A program made the position numbers and the translations under genes. Source: Eumeta japonica (lineage: Eukaryota > Arthropoda > Insecta > Lepidoptera > Psychidae). From it: 64,000 bases of DNA. The notes under the pieces are model-generated. The model was given only the letters and a program-made list of their open reading frames with translations, made no database searches and was not told where the DNA came from. The stretch is taken from NCBI GenBank assembly GCA_005406025.1, contig BGZK01001311.1:1-64000 (forward strand), read 5' to 3'. Of this stretch, positions 1 to 11,823 are shown one piece after another. Numbering within the stretch: the first letter of the stretch is position 1; the number at the start of each line of letters is the position of its first letter.

Positions 1-1713
1 ATTTTTATTATTAAGATATATATACTAGATATATTATTTCTAAAAAAGATCATGATCCTATTGCAGGGTGAATGTAAATATTGATTATTAAAATGCCTAA
101 TTTGCTTTTTACAAATTATATTGGCAAAAACTTCATGATTATTCTAGAAATATGACAAAACATAAAATATATACTTTTTGAAGAAAAGGGGTATGAGGCA
201 TGTTGCAAAAGATTGCATACATATTATTGTATGTATATATATCAATTAAAATTATTTTAAGAAACCTATTGAACAATTTCCTATTTAGTAATATTGATTT
301 TTTCTCATTCCATATTAGAATTTAAATCGATATAACATTTGGTTGCTGCTATCTTGAATTTAGTAGTCAGTGAGTTGTGTAATGAGACAATTTTTTTTTA
401 ATGACAATGCAATTGAATTCAAACAACATAGACTACACTCGCGTAGCATATACTGGTAATCAGCATGTGCCTTAGTTTTTGTAATACATTCATATTACTA
501 AAAATTTTAAAATGTTATCACAAGTCTTGACATACATTTTTTTTTTATAAAATCCTAATAACCCAGTTATTAATTCAAGTCAGTAATAAAATCATTAATT
601 ACATACTTTAGTAATGTCATATTCGATAACAATCAGGGTTTGGGAATGGAGATTAAAAAAATAAACACTAAAAAACCTTTCACGCAACTTACTGACACAA
701 AAAAGTTCACAACCATAAGAACACTTTTCACACTGTTGCATTGTGTTTATTAACACATTGGTCACTAAGAAAAGAAGTGAATAATAATGGTTCTGTATGT
801 ATACCAACAGCATGATTTCTAGAACAAACAACATAAATAATGTCATAAATAAAATCATATATAGAAGTATTGAGAACTGCGGGAAATATAAATATTCACA
901 AATTTCATAAACTAACCATGCCCACATTTTCATTATAAAAAGTAGATCCCATTCTGAAAGTTTTTGTAAGGGCAGGAGAGCTATCTACTATTACTTATTT
1001 AATTTATAAATGTAATTTGCAATAGCAGAATGTAGAATAAAAACATTTTTGTGTACATGAATGACATATTCAAAAAGGTTTTACAGTAACTATATTATTT
1101 CATTTTTTTAAATACTTGTAAATATTTTTTATGAAATATTTGTAATGTCTACAATTTTTCAATATTGATTAAAAATATCTATGAAATCACTTGCAATGTT
1201 AGCATACTACTTTTATCTACTGTTCAAAATTTCCTAATGACAACAATTTTCTTTTAAATATGACATAGACATTTTTTTATTAATTAACTATTAGGCGAAT
1301 TCAAGCACAATTTGCATAAAATAGGTATTTTTTTTTAAAGAAATTGTGTAGTGTTCTTCAAAGTTAAGTCGAAGCTCTGCCACGCGAAAAGTACTCTATA
1401 CTTTAGTTCATCGCCAGATGGCAGTGATGTAAAAAAATTAAAAGTAATGATGTTCATTGATAATTGGTAATCGTGAGAATGGCTGAACTGATTTAGCTAA
1501 TTTATGATTTCAAATGTTTATAACCTCAATAAAGTTGTGAGGGATAAAAAAAATTGGAAAGGTTTCCGAGAAAATATAAAAATTTGGAAAAACTGAAAGT
1601 GCTTTTAGTAAGGGATTTTTATAGAACTCGTGACTATGACCCATAATTCAAACAATGTATATATGTGATTATTTTATTATGATTTTAGAAAATATTAAGG
1701 AAAATAAAAATTC
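1..1713. other. AT-rich noncoding DNA, probably CBP intron
   Basis: I see no supported gene here. Open frames are short and made of low-complexity AT-rich codons. Near 1480-1500 is a phrase like 'ggctgaactgattta', which resembles the 'ggctgaaccgattt' motif of common lepidopteran interspersed repeats. If the CBP gene continues to the left, this is part of its intron 4. Confidence 0.5.
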
Positions 1714-3118
1714 GGTATTTGACATGGTTAACAATTAAATAAGAAAATAATTGAATTATGTAGATTTCAAGATGCTGATTCAGAATATCTATGTGAATTT
1801 ACAAATTAAACACTATAAATATTTTATTTTTTAAAATAAATAAGAAATTTTACATCAGTGGAATAACAAAACTTAAACGGCTCACTAGCCAATCAGAACG
1901 CTTGACGTCACGATTCAATAAACAAACAAATTGCACTGTTACTTTTGTACGGTGGTGTTATTTTAATAATAATTTTGTGTTGATTTTATTAGTTATTCAG
2001 TCAAAATGAAAGTGGAGAAAAGACTTTATAAAGCTGATAGTGCTAATCTGCCAAAAGTTGATTCGTTTATGATTGCAAATTTCTTTGCATCAAACCCGGA
2101 CTTCTGTTCTGCAGAATTTAGAAACGTGAAAACTTCAGTGTAAGTACAAAAACGGAATCTATCAATATATATATATATATATATGTTCATAATGTTCTAA
2201 TTCAATCGATGTCCTTAGCCTTAACATTTTGATATTTTTGTCATTATTTACTTTAGGTTATGTATGTCAAAAATGTATTTCGGTTTTAATGCGGTGGTAA
2301 TAATTTATAATTAACTGACGTAGCTTTAGAATGCAAAATGTCTATCAAAATATAACTACTAATACCATAGACTAATACATTGATGCGTAACATGGTCTGC
2401 TGACCATTTACAATTCCTATTTAAGATCATCCAGATTAGTCATATGGGTGATGATGCTATTGGTTATGTTCAATTAAAAGCGACCACACTCTGTGCACAG
2501 TGAAATGCAGAATGTGCCCTGAGCATAAAGTTCGTCAGACATCATATTCTGTCAGCATGGTTATAGATGAAAAGAAGGTGTAGTTAACCTCACAAGTAAT
2601 TTTATTTTAAAGTTATTTGGTATTTATCACTATAATACTAGTATTTGACGACTAAATAAATGAATAATACTCATCAAAATGGTCCTCGCAAAAATAAATT
2701 GAAGATTTAGGTGATACAGTGGACGGATCGCGTCGTGCTAATTGCAGCCACTTTTGAAGTGGCCCCTATTGTGGCACATGAATAAATAATTTATTGGGAT
2801 TTTTATTGTTGTACTTGTACAGCAAGGAACTGTGCAAACTTTGTATGATGACGAAGCCATTTCTTCGAGATTTCAAGAAAACAGTTTTCACACTCACGGA
2901 TCATTCACTTCACTCACTGTTTATTGAATCGTGACGTCACGGCCTAATTGTCACGTTTCTTGACGTAAACGCTGTTTTGGCGGGAATTTTGAATCGTATT
3001 ATTTAAAATGACTGTTTTTGTTATAAATTAACTTTAAAAACGAAATAGACAATTATCAAACGTATCTTTGGTGTCCTAAGAATACAATAAAATACTTTTT
3101 AAAAAATTGTCAAATACC
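1714..3118 (+). mobile_element. Decayed element carrying a YqaJ/SWIM-family gene relic
   Basis: The proposed ends are an 11-bp inverted repeat, GGTATTTGACA at 1714-1724 and its complement at 3108-3118, each next to AATT. Inside lies a second, perfect 22-bp inverted repeat (1903-1924 and 2918-2939) that contains the palindrome TGACGTCA. Between them is a broken gene on the plus strand, described separately. The nested inverted repeats around a decayed multi-copy-type gene suggest a mobile element or its deletion derivative. The outer ends are short and the target duplication is uncertain, so the boundaries are tentative. Confidence 0.45.
2006..2578 (+). pseudogene. Broken relic of an arthropod YqaJ/SWIM zinc-finger protein
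   Basis: The first exon starts with ATG at 2006 and ends at a good splice donor (GT at 2140). It encodes 44 residues beginning MKVEKRLYKADSANLPKVDS and including FFASNPDFCSAEFRNVKTS. After an intron-like gap, 2428-2578 encodes GDDAIGYVQLK, then, after a stop and a frame change, VKCRMCPEHKVRQTSYSVSM. I recognise the series '(A)E.RNVKTS ... YGD.AIGYVQ ... C..CPEHKV' from a family of arthropod proteins with SWIM zinc-finger and YqaJ nuclease-like domains that occur in many copies. This identification is from memory. Frameshifts and a stop make the copy dead. The catalytic YqaJ part is absent. Confidence 0.5.
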
Positions 3119-3164
3119 CAATTGAAACAATTACAAAGAATTGGTTGATTGCTCATGATTTTGT

Positions 3165-3370
3165 CTATATCAGAACTGTGACTGGTAGCAGAATCGGAAT
3201 TAAAAATGGTGTAGTAAGTAGAATCGAGAATGGGACCACGATGAGAATGGAAAGGGAACTGGGACTTAAATGGACAAAAGAACTGAGGTCAAAAATGAAT
3301 GTTGAATCACAATAAGAATCAATAGTATGATCGGAATCAGAATAAATAGCAAGACTGGATTAAGATTGAT
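3165..3370. repeat. Degenerate purine-rich 'GGAATCGGGA' dispersed repeat, copy 1
   Basis: The stretch has many near-repeats of 'agaatcgg(a)at', 'gggac(c/t)' and 'gagaatgg'. The same texture occurs at 4118-4440, 21290-21470, 37220-37400, 37585-37775 (reverse strand), 45425-45560 and 45760-46090, so it is a dispersed family with an internal degenerate tandem array. No coding role is supported. Confidence 0.55.
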
Positions 3371-4109
3371 ATGATTCAATATAAAAGATTATACATAAAT
3401 AAATGTTTGTCAATTTGTCCCCTGTGTATGCCTAAACTATTCATCTGATTACAGTGAAACTTTGGTCATGTTATACATACATTTGGCAAGGTTCCTGGAA
3501 AAAGAAAGAAACAAAACTAGTATTCAGCCCCAGTTTCATTTGATTAAATCACCCATGGCTTCAATCATTAATTTATATTCCTAGGATGCTTGCAATAATT
3601 GTCTCAATAGTATTTTGAAATTCAAAAAATTTAATTACTAAAATTTAAACTTAGAAAGTTACATTTTTTCAGTTGTAGTCATAGTTAAATAAAAATTCTA
3701 CTTCAGATTTTTTAGAATAATAAATTCCTTTTCAAGCAATAAACACAAACAACAAATATATGTCTTCCTCAGTTTGTTTACAACGATGCCTGTATAAATA
3801 GAATTGTACAAATGCACCAAACATTCCCTTTGGTTTTAATTATTATGAGTTTAGGGAATTACAAATAAGATGTTATTATACATATTTTACTAACTTTGAT
3901 TTATGAAATCTGCATTTTAAAATTCAAGTTAAAAGAATACAAATACATATGTGCTAATAATACCTGATAGAAAAGTATATTGTTTGATTTACGAAGTCAA
4001 ACAATTAAAGATACGGCATATTTAGGAGTTCAGTGCAAGGGAATGGCATTTTTTTTCCATTTCCTGAAGATTTTCATTTAATGAGGTTCATGCTATCGAC
4101 ATTCTTATG

Positions 4110-4440
4110 TATAGCTTAACTGTGACTGGTAGTGGAATTAGAATTGAAAGCAGGACTGGGAACAGAATCAAGAACGGGACTAGGATAAGAATCGAAGGCT
4201 GTACCAATACGAAAATTGAAAACGGGACTGGGGTCGAAAATGAGTGTCAGAACGGGATCGGAATCAGTGTGACAGGGTGGGAATCTAAGGAGACCGAGAT
4301 TGAGATTGGCATTAATCAATACAAAAGATGAAAGAATTAATTTTATGTCCCATGCTGGCAAAGCTGTGGGCATTGACTATATGAATAAGCCATTCACTAG
4401 AAAAGGCAAAATAACATCTGCCGGGCCAGATAGCAGTAAT
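4110..4440 (+). repeat. Purine-rich dispersed repeat, copy 2, with conserved tail
   Basis: After the degenerate 'gaatcg/gggac' array the copy continues into a tail from about 4320 ('aaaagatgaaagaatt ... tcccatgctggcaaagctgtgggcatt ... ctgccgggccagatag'). A matching tail occurs at 45970-46080. Such tails ('gcgggc..., gccgggccagctag') are common at the ends of lepidopteran interspersed repeats. The array is open in several frames only because it lacks stop codons, so I do not call a gene. Confidence 0.55.
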
Positions 4441-4567
4441 ACTGTTTCTAGTTATTTTTTGAAAACAAAAGCAATAATTACTTTGTTAATTATTGACTGA
4501 TAGCGCAAAGAACTATTGACAAAATGATGTCAAATTTGTATTTAATAACTATGATTTCTTATTAAAA

Positions 4568-5215
4568 AAAAAAACCGGACAAGTGTAAGTCGAGCTTGTC
4601 CATTGAGTGTGCCCTACAAATTTGCAGGTACACACTATAAATAGTTCAGAAATCAAGTCTTACAGTATTTTTGCTAGGCTTTTTTTATGATTTAATAAAA
4701 ATATACAGCATTCAGATTTTTTTCTATTTTAAATTAAAAAATTCTACAAAGAGATTTGGTTACCCATACAATTATGACCGCGCATTCCGTTGTTAACCTT
4801 GATGATTGATTAGGTACTTTAAAAAATAAAGACATTTTTTATGACTTAATTACAAATATATGATTTTCAGATTTCTTTCTTTTATTGTAGTATAAGACGG
4901 TATTATTTGCCAAATTTCATAGTTTTAGATCAATGGAAAATGTTGATTCCCTTGAGAATGTCAAAATATACATTTTTTGCGGCGGCATGAACTGTCATAT
5001 CTTTTTTTCAAGTTAACTTAAAAGTTTGATATTTTTACAACTTCAATGGACTGTACTCTTAAATATATGGTTTTAATTTCAACTGGATATCTCCACACGT
5101 TTCCGAGATAAAAGGTCTTGATAGGTAGACGGATGGGCGGACAAACAGACAACAAAGTGATCCTATAAGGGTTCTGTTTATCCTTTTGAAATATGGTACT
5201 TTAAAAACGAAGCAT
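4568..5215 (+). repeat. Repeat family A (non-autonomous), copy A1, old
   Basis: It begins with 'aaaaccggacaagtgtaagtcg' and ends near 'ggcggacaaacagac ... cctataagggttctgtttat'. This is the head and tail plan of the family called A here: a 'ggccaagagc' head, a middle with 'gtcgcctataact' and 'caataactcaaaaac', and a 'gacggacggacatgac...agggttccgttttt...ttggctcggaacc' tail. It is the most diverged copy in the window. No protein is encoded. Confidence 0.5.
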
Positions 5216-6019
5216 ACAAACATTTGATTTGCTTATGGTAACAACATATAAATACAATTTACGGTTTTATTTATGACTAAAATGAAAAGCAAGGTCATTA
5301 ACATTAACGTAAAATTTGAAAACATCTAAAATATAATGACCTAGTATCGAATATGAATAACGTGTTTATATCGTAAAAGCGGCACATTTTTTTTTATGGA
5401 GACCAGCATTAACAGGATTTTAACAATCACGTTCACCATATGACTAGTTTGGAATGAGTTGCTAAAAAAATGCATGAATTCATTAATTCTTTATTGTAAT
5501 TTACTTTTGATAAAGCATCGAAATAGAAAAGTATAGAATCATAACGTCGAATAAATTAATGTTCATTCGTGGAACGTGGCACATAACTCACACAAATATA
5601 AATGAGAATATACGACATATTTTTAAACCAAATAAATCTCTTACAAAGGACCTTATTATTATTATCTTTTTTAGGTGTAATTTCGAATGCCACTGTTATT
5701 TCTTAACCGAATAGAGAGAAAGAATGAAGACACTTGTTGACTAAGAAAGAAAAAGAATAAGGACACATGCTGAACATCTGTACAGCGGCGGCGGCTAATA
5801 TCGTATGCCACGCCTTCTATATGAAATAATTTCGTTTGGTCGTTTTGTTTATGTAGGAATACTTCTATGGTTTTTAGTTCGATGTGATAAGGCTATCTTT
5901 TCAAACTTACATGAAGAAAATCTAAAAATTTACTGAAAAAAGTTTTTAGTTTTGCTTCCTTGAAATAAAGCTTAAGATTATTTTTTAATTTTGTTGATGA
6001 AATAAAGCAATGACAATAG
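5216..6019. other. AT-rich noncoding DNA
   Basis: No gene, RNA gene or clear repeat unit was seen. The only notable texture is a stretch at about 5640-5770 that is less AT-biased than its surroundings. Confidence 0.5.
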
Positions 6020-6350
6020 AGAAAAAATAGGCAGCAGATAGATTCTGACTTTTTTGAGATAAGCTTAGTCATCTATAACTAAAAAAGCAAGAAGGTAATA
6101 TCACCTATTAATCTTAAAATAGTGAAAACACAAAAGCACCATCAAAAGGGTGTATCTTCAAGGCACTTTCGTCCATTTGTTGAGCTCAGTTTTTTAGCAA
6201 TAACTCAAAAACGAGATATCCGTTTGTGTTGAAAATAATTTTCGTTGAAAGTATCTATTGAGCGTTACCTTTGTAAATTTTTAAATATTTTTTTGCACAT
6301 ATGGTTTTAATGGTCTATAACACTTATTGTCCGGTTAAGTGAGTTTCTAA
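6020..6350 (+). repeat. Repeat family A, middle fragment
   Basis: The stretch contains the family's middle segment: 'atctataactaaaaaagcaag', 'agggtgtatcttcaaggcac', 'agcaataactcaaaaacg' and 'gaaaataattttcgttgaaag'. Closely similar text is seen at 23740-23950, 26655-26860 and 51930-52120. Head and tail are missing or unrecognisable. Confidence 0.55.
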
Positions 6351-7499
6351 CATTTAAAATTACATGTCTTCACTCACTGACTAATTCATCAACAACCCAG
6401 AACACTCCGCTAGACATAAGACTGAAATATTGAGAGCTTAAATGATATACATAACCACCAAGAAAAAAATTATTTGATATTCTACCCATTAAGACAGTAC
6501 ACTACTCTAGGGGACGAAAAATGGGAATAAACATTTGTAAGGAAAGACTGTCATTCTTAAAAATACTTCTTAAAAATTCTACCTTGAAGAGAGTAAAACA
6601 GGAATTGACAGTTTGCATAGGATTGTTGTTACTATTACAAATACAGTCACAAAAATTGGTGTTTGAGGACTGTATTACAAATAAAGAATAAGTGTTACAT
6701 TTTTTATGAAAATTAGCCCTTAAAGGGCTGAAGCTTTATATAAATCCATTATTTCTCAAGTTATTCATAAAAAATGGTATTTGAGCTCTTCTTTTTACAT
6801 AAAATATACATATATACATATATATATATATTAGAAATGGAGTGTCAGAAAAAGCTAGAGCAAAACAATCTTTTTGTCATTTCATCTGAAATTGGAATCA
6901 TTTACACATTATTTAGGATCATAAATAATGTGTGACAATCTATTGTGGATCCATAGACCAATAAAAATATTGTTGCCATTGTTGTGTACACTTCAGAGTA
7001 ACTTTTTTAAGTCTTTTTGTTTTATTCATAAGTGTAGCCTATCAAACTGACTTCATTTGATACCATCCTATATCAAAACACTTTAATAATGCCTTGAGGA
7101 ATGTGTCCTAAAACAATAACATACAATTACATAATTTGAAGTATTTAAATTTAATGAACCAGTTTGTAATGCTCTGATCATTTATTAGAAATAAAAATAG
7201 GCTAGTAAGGAGAGAAAAAATTATATAAAAATACATATATTACATAAAGATTTAACACTGTCATACCGTATTTGCATTGTGAAGAAAGAAATCATTAAAT
7301 TAGACGCCACCACTTATATCGACACAAAACTGTCAGTCCTTTTAAGTTCCGAACCAAAAAACAGATTTCCATTCATCCAAATGTCACAGGCATTCTATTC
7401 AAAAACTACACCATGTGAATTGATACATGTATATTGATTGAAATGTGTAGTACAGGTGTCTTGAATAAGCTGCTACTATTAAATAACAAAAATAAATAT
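6351..7499. other. Noncoding AT-rich DNA
   Basis: There is a short alternating TA run at about 6800-6832 and the hairpin listed separately. Nothing else can be supported. Confidence 0.5.
6904..6933. repeat. Perfect 11-bp hairpin, 8-nt loop
   Basis: The arm ACACATTATTT at 6904-6914 is repeated in inverse at 6923-6933. It is one of several short near-perfect inverted duplications in the window. Confidence 0.6.
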
Positions 7500-7504
7500 T
7501 TCTA

Positions 7505-8055
7505 GAAGGAACATTCCATATATGTAACAGATGCTAAAAAAAATTTTTATCACAAAATATCATGTGGCACATTTTGACAGTTGTTTTAAAAACACTAAGA
7601 TTTCTAAGCAATTTTATTGATTAAGTGATTATTCTCAGAAATAATCACTCTGAAAATCGCATAAATTGTGTCCCCTCCTTTATTTTTTAAACCATACATT
7701 CAAAAAAGATGAAAACAATTACAAAGGAAAAACTTAATAAACACTTTAAAGGAAAATTATTTTGCACATGACCGGATATAGCGTTTTTGATTTACATGTT
7801 GCTGAAAAACTGTAATTCTCAACAAAAGGATGCAAGCACCATGAAAATATGCTCTTTTGCTGGTGCATTTTAATTTACAGTGAGATTACAAGTACAATAA
7901 TAAGTATTATGAGTAACAGTCGACATACCTCTAGTTATAGGCGGCTAAAGTGCTTATACCTATGTTGTGTGGGACATTATAAGAATGTAGTTTTTTTCAT
8001 CTGTAATGCAATGCAACCCTACACTGAACATGATCCAACATCCGGTTTTTTGTAA
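7505..8055 (-). repeat. Repeat family A, reverse-strand copy
   Basis: Read on the minus strand it has the head near 8055 ('ccggatgttggatcatgttc'), then the 'catctgt'/'ataggcggctaaagtg' middle, and 'gtgtcccctcc' near 7670 (complement of the family's 'gggacacaatttctgc'). A 68-residue open frame over 7849-8055 is a by-product of the repeat. Confidence 0.6.
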
Positions 8056-9439
8056 ATACTATGTTCACAGTAATAAAGAAGTTGTTTTATTTAAATTGAT
8101 GACTTCATTTATGGTGATATTCACACATAAATGACCTTTGTAACTTTAGTTCGCCTAGAGGAAAATTTGCTCACTTTTTTAATTTAACTAGAATAGTGGA
8201 CTTAATATAAAAACAAAAAATCTTAGGCTATGTAAATAAAAGAGAATGTTTAATCAATCATATAGTTACGGTTTTCCATATAAATTGGTAGGATTACTTT
8301 ATAATTGCAGATGTTTGACCATCGTTTTGTTTAGAGCATAACACTGTTATTTGATGCAAATGACATTGTGCACAATAAGCTTATATAAATAGCTTCACAA
8401 AAGTAAAGATCGAATTTAGACACACATTACTTTTGGCATAGGAAAAATCAAGACTCCGAATACATACATTTTTTTTCATATTAACATGATTACCAAAGTA
8501 CCTGCCATTTGAAAATGTATTGTAAGAAATGCACAATTTTGTTTTGATACTATTATGAAATTTCCCTATCAAACATTGAAACTGGGTAAAAACTTGAAAA
8601 GCAAAAGGTATATGTATACTGCTACTGCTGTTAAATAGCAACAATGAAATACAATAATTCACTATGGAATGAGGTTTAACACTTTTAGTTGATCATACTT
8701 GATATGTGAACGCACTGAGCACAGAAATAAAACTATCTCGTCAGCACTCAAATACAGATATGCACACACGGCTTGATTAGTGATTTTGAAATTATTCAAA
8801 AAGCAAACAAAGCCTTGAAATTTACATTTTAAACATAAGAAGTATAAGGTACTATTCTCAAATATATTTTTTGAGTAATTATGCTGTACTTTCATTATTC
8901 AACTTATGAATAGAATTACATTATTAATAGATACGCATTATTGTTGCAAACTCACCAGATATTATTGTTGCAAGTTAATATCTATAGTGATTTCAGAAAA
9001 ATTTCATTCAATATTATCAATGAAAATGTCTGCTTAGAACAATCTTATTAGGCAGACCTTGTGTGAGTAGAAAAGTCAAAGATTTAGTTAAAAGTTAAAA
9101 ATGTATACAGCATCTTTGAATTCAACATACTTCAGTGCCTGCAACTGAAGTTCTTAGAACAGGATGTTGCTAGAAATGATACATGGTCATTAGATATGTT
9201 ATTTTAATTTTAGTCCTATTAACAAGCACTGTGAATTATTTGTGAGATAAAATCTAAAATGAAGATATCTGTACAAGCAAAACAACTAATAACTATAAAA
9301 TTAACAAGCAGAAGAGACAGTAATTACATTTCTATTGAATATCATCAAACAAAAATAAATCTGAAAAACATAGGATTTAAAATATGTGGTCCTAAACCTC
9401 AACCGAATGTCAAAATGTGGGATCAACTCCCACTATGTG
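8056..9439. other. Noncoding AT-rich DNA
   Basis: Short open frames on the minus strand at 8381-8895 have no recognisable motif and AT-driven composition, so I do not call them. No repeat family was recognised. Confidence 0.5.
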
Positions 9440-9444
9440 GATTC

Positions 9445-10080
9445 AAGACTGGGTAATGAGTTTTTTTATAATTTCACACTTACTTCCCAGAAGGGTAAGC
9501 AGAGGCTAAAGATTTCCACATATATGACCTATGCATATCTTTCTTGCTCCACTGAGATCCATCAAACGCTTCATACAAATTCTGGTGCTTAAAATTTGGC
9601 CCTTTCTTAATACACCGTCAATTTGATGTGCATAAGATTTTATATCTTTCCATCAGATTTTCTCAGTCTACTTTCATTCATCCTCTCCAGATGGCTAAAC
9701 CACCGTGACTTGTTTTTTTCTGATGTAGTCAGTAAATCTGCTTTTAAACTACACCATTCTCTAACATCACTGTTCCTGCATATATCTTTTGGAGGCACTT
9801 CACACATATTATACAGTTATCGCATCTCCACTGCATTAATTCTACTTCTATTTATCTTCCACCATACCCAACTTTCACTACCATACATAAGCATAGAGAT
9901 CGTGAACTCTTTATGAATAAACAAATATGCTTGTCATACAGCAGGCAAGGCCCCATTCACTTATTTTCCCACATTCATCCTCCTTTCAATATCTCTATCA
10001 TGCTTAGTCATTTGTAAACACACTACAAAAATGTACAATTTTTTTTATATGTTTAACTTTCTCACCTTCTACTAGCAACC
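9445..10080 (-). mobile_element. RTE-type LINE, 3' end of reverse transcriptase ORF (dead)
   Basis: On the minus strand, with frame changes, translation gives a recognisable series: FTNDKHDRDIERR, MLMYGSESWVWW, RINAVEMR, CRNSDVREWCSLK, RWFSHLERMNESRL and finally the 3' tail. These match the C-terminal part of the endonuclease-reverse transcriptase family common in moths (for example 'LMYGSESW', 'RW(F/Y)GHLERM'). Stops and frameshifts show it is inactive. The same 3' tail occurs at 19020-19180 and 44310-44530, so all three are 3' fragments, as expected from 5'-truncated retrotransposition. Confidence 0.8.
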
Positions 10081-10337
10081 CGCCCTGGCTTCATAATTGT
10101 AACAAAATTTATCTATAGCCTATTATTAGCCAATAGACTACTTACTGGTGGATGGATGGAAGCGGTCAGATTTAGAAGTTTAGCAGATATTTATAAGTAC
10201 ACTGCCTTGCTACACATAAGAAAAAAATGTATTATTTTTAGAGAAAATATGTCACGAAATTGCCTTTTGTTGTGAAAGAACCTTGGTCAAATTAACTGAA
10301 GCACATAAATGGGCCAGTTTAACCTTTAACAGTCACA

Positions 10338-10393
10338 CCTGTGTTCTGTGATAGTATGGTATCATACTACCACACACTCTCACAGAACACAGG
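10338..10393. repeat. Nested hairpin (14-bp outer arms, 7-bp inner arms)
   Basis: The outer arm CCTGTGTTCTGTGA (10338-10351) is inverted at 10380-10393. Inside the loop, TAGTATG (10352-10358) pairs with CATACTA (10363-10369). The right arm begins a roughly 80-bp unit that recurs near 13325-13400. Confidence 0.65.
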
Positions 10394-10460
10394 CATGAAT
10401 TGATAGTTTCCGCGGTTGTACTTCGTCCAGTGCGTGAGAGTTCCAGTGACACATGTTTCT
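10366..10460. repeat. Short dispersed repeat, copy 1 of 2
   Basis: The text 'ccacacactctcacagaa', 'agtttccgcggttgtacttc' and 'gtccagtg' recurs with changes at 13325-13400 ('accacactctcacagaatac', 'gtttccactgttgcg', 'catccagtg'), on the far side of the mariner. Its origin is unknown. Confidence 0.5.
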
Positions 10461-11823
10461 ATGATCACCAGGAAGAAATGGCATAAATGTTTTTAAAATT
10501 TGGTTATTCCTATGAAAAAGTGAATTTATGCTAATGGACTTTTTAGAAACAATTAATTTATTTTTAACCATTCACAGATTTTTTTATCATTCATTCCAGA
10601 AATTACCAGTGCACTCTATGTATAATCTTTCAGTCAACTTAAAAAAATGTTTGTAACTATTGTTAGTTTTATGTTCTGAAACTAATCAAAATCATCTGTT
10701 AATAGTATATTAAAGAATCAGTCTCAAATATATCTGATACCAACATTTTAGTGAGTTTTGTTCTTAATTTCTTCATGGTGCTTTTTTGAACAACTCAAAT
10801 TTGAATCAAATCGACTAAAAATTCAATGTTTAATAATCAAATGTAAACTCAAATAAAGAAACCCAACATAAAAGTTCTACAAATATGGACCCTAACCCAA
10901 TACAATTCAAATGATTTAGGAAAATTTTAGCAAATCAGGAAATTTTACATCAACATATAGCCAATTTATGTTGCCAAATATAAAATGCACCAAATCAAAT
11001 ATATGTAGAGTCCTCCTAGGCTATCTATAGGCATATTCTATGTAACAGAGGTTTGACCAGTCTTCCAACAAGTTTTGCAGAAATTTAATTTATGCATTTA
11101 TTAAATATAGGAAAAAGCATTTTAATCACTATGGTTCATGTTTTACATGCACCAATTATGCATGTTAACTACATAAATATAGCACACATCTATTTTAATA
11201 TGTATATACTCAGCAATCAGGCAGTGTATGATCATATAGATCACAGAAATAAAAAAGCCTGTTATCATAAATATATATTATAATATATATCATAATATTA
11301 TACTATGTTCTCCTTATGTGCGAATGTTGATCTGAGGTAACAAGTGGATGTTGCTGATGAAATATGATAATTGATGTTATAGACAAGTTTCTACACATGC
11401 AGAAAGTCAACACATCAGTTATGAGAGTCCTGGTAAGCAAAGTGGTGGCAGCAGGTTTTTTTACTTGTATGATATAAAAATATTATTAGGGTTATTAAAA
11501 TGTAGAATAGCATACTATTAAATCCAAACCTCCATGTTAGTTTTAATGTTTCAGAGAGTCATTCTGATACAGAATTCTATATTCTCTTATCTATTCCACA
11601 CAAATTCCAACTTTATTCAGTTAAACTATTAAAAAAAATTAAAGTATTAATTTCATATTAGCATTATTAAAACAAACAAATTTTCATTATAGTTTATGAT
11701 TTGAAAAGATCAATCTTCATCCATCTGCTTACTGGACGAAACATGATTTTTTATTAAATTTCATATATAGACAAATACATTCGAAAATAGTTGCCTATTA
11801 ATATATATCCATGGCTATAGCTA
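10461..11823. other. Noncoding AT-rich DNA
   Basis: No gene or defined repeat was seen. A small AT palindrome-like run lies at about 11272-11300. Confidence 0.5.

Noticed and set aside
595..933. 112-codon minus-strand open frame rich in Leu, Phe and Tyr
   Set aside because: It is AT-driven with no homology that I recognise. Such hydrophobic frames are expected in AT-rich DNA.
4107..4500. Overlapping open frames on both strands
   Set aside because: They lie in the purine-rich degenerate repeat, which lacks stop codons for compositional reasons.
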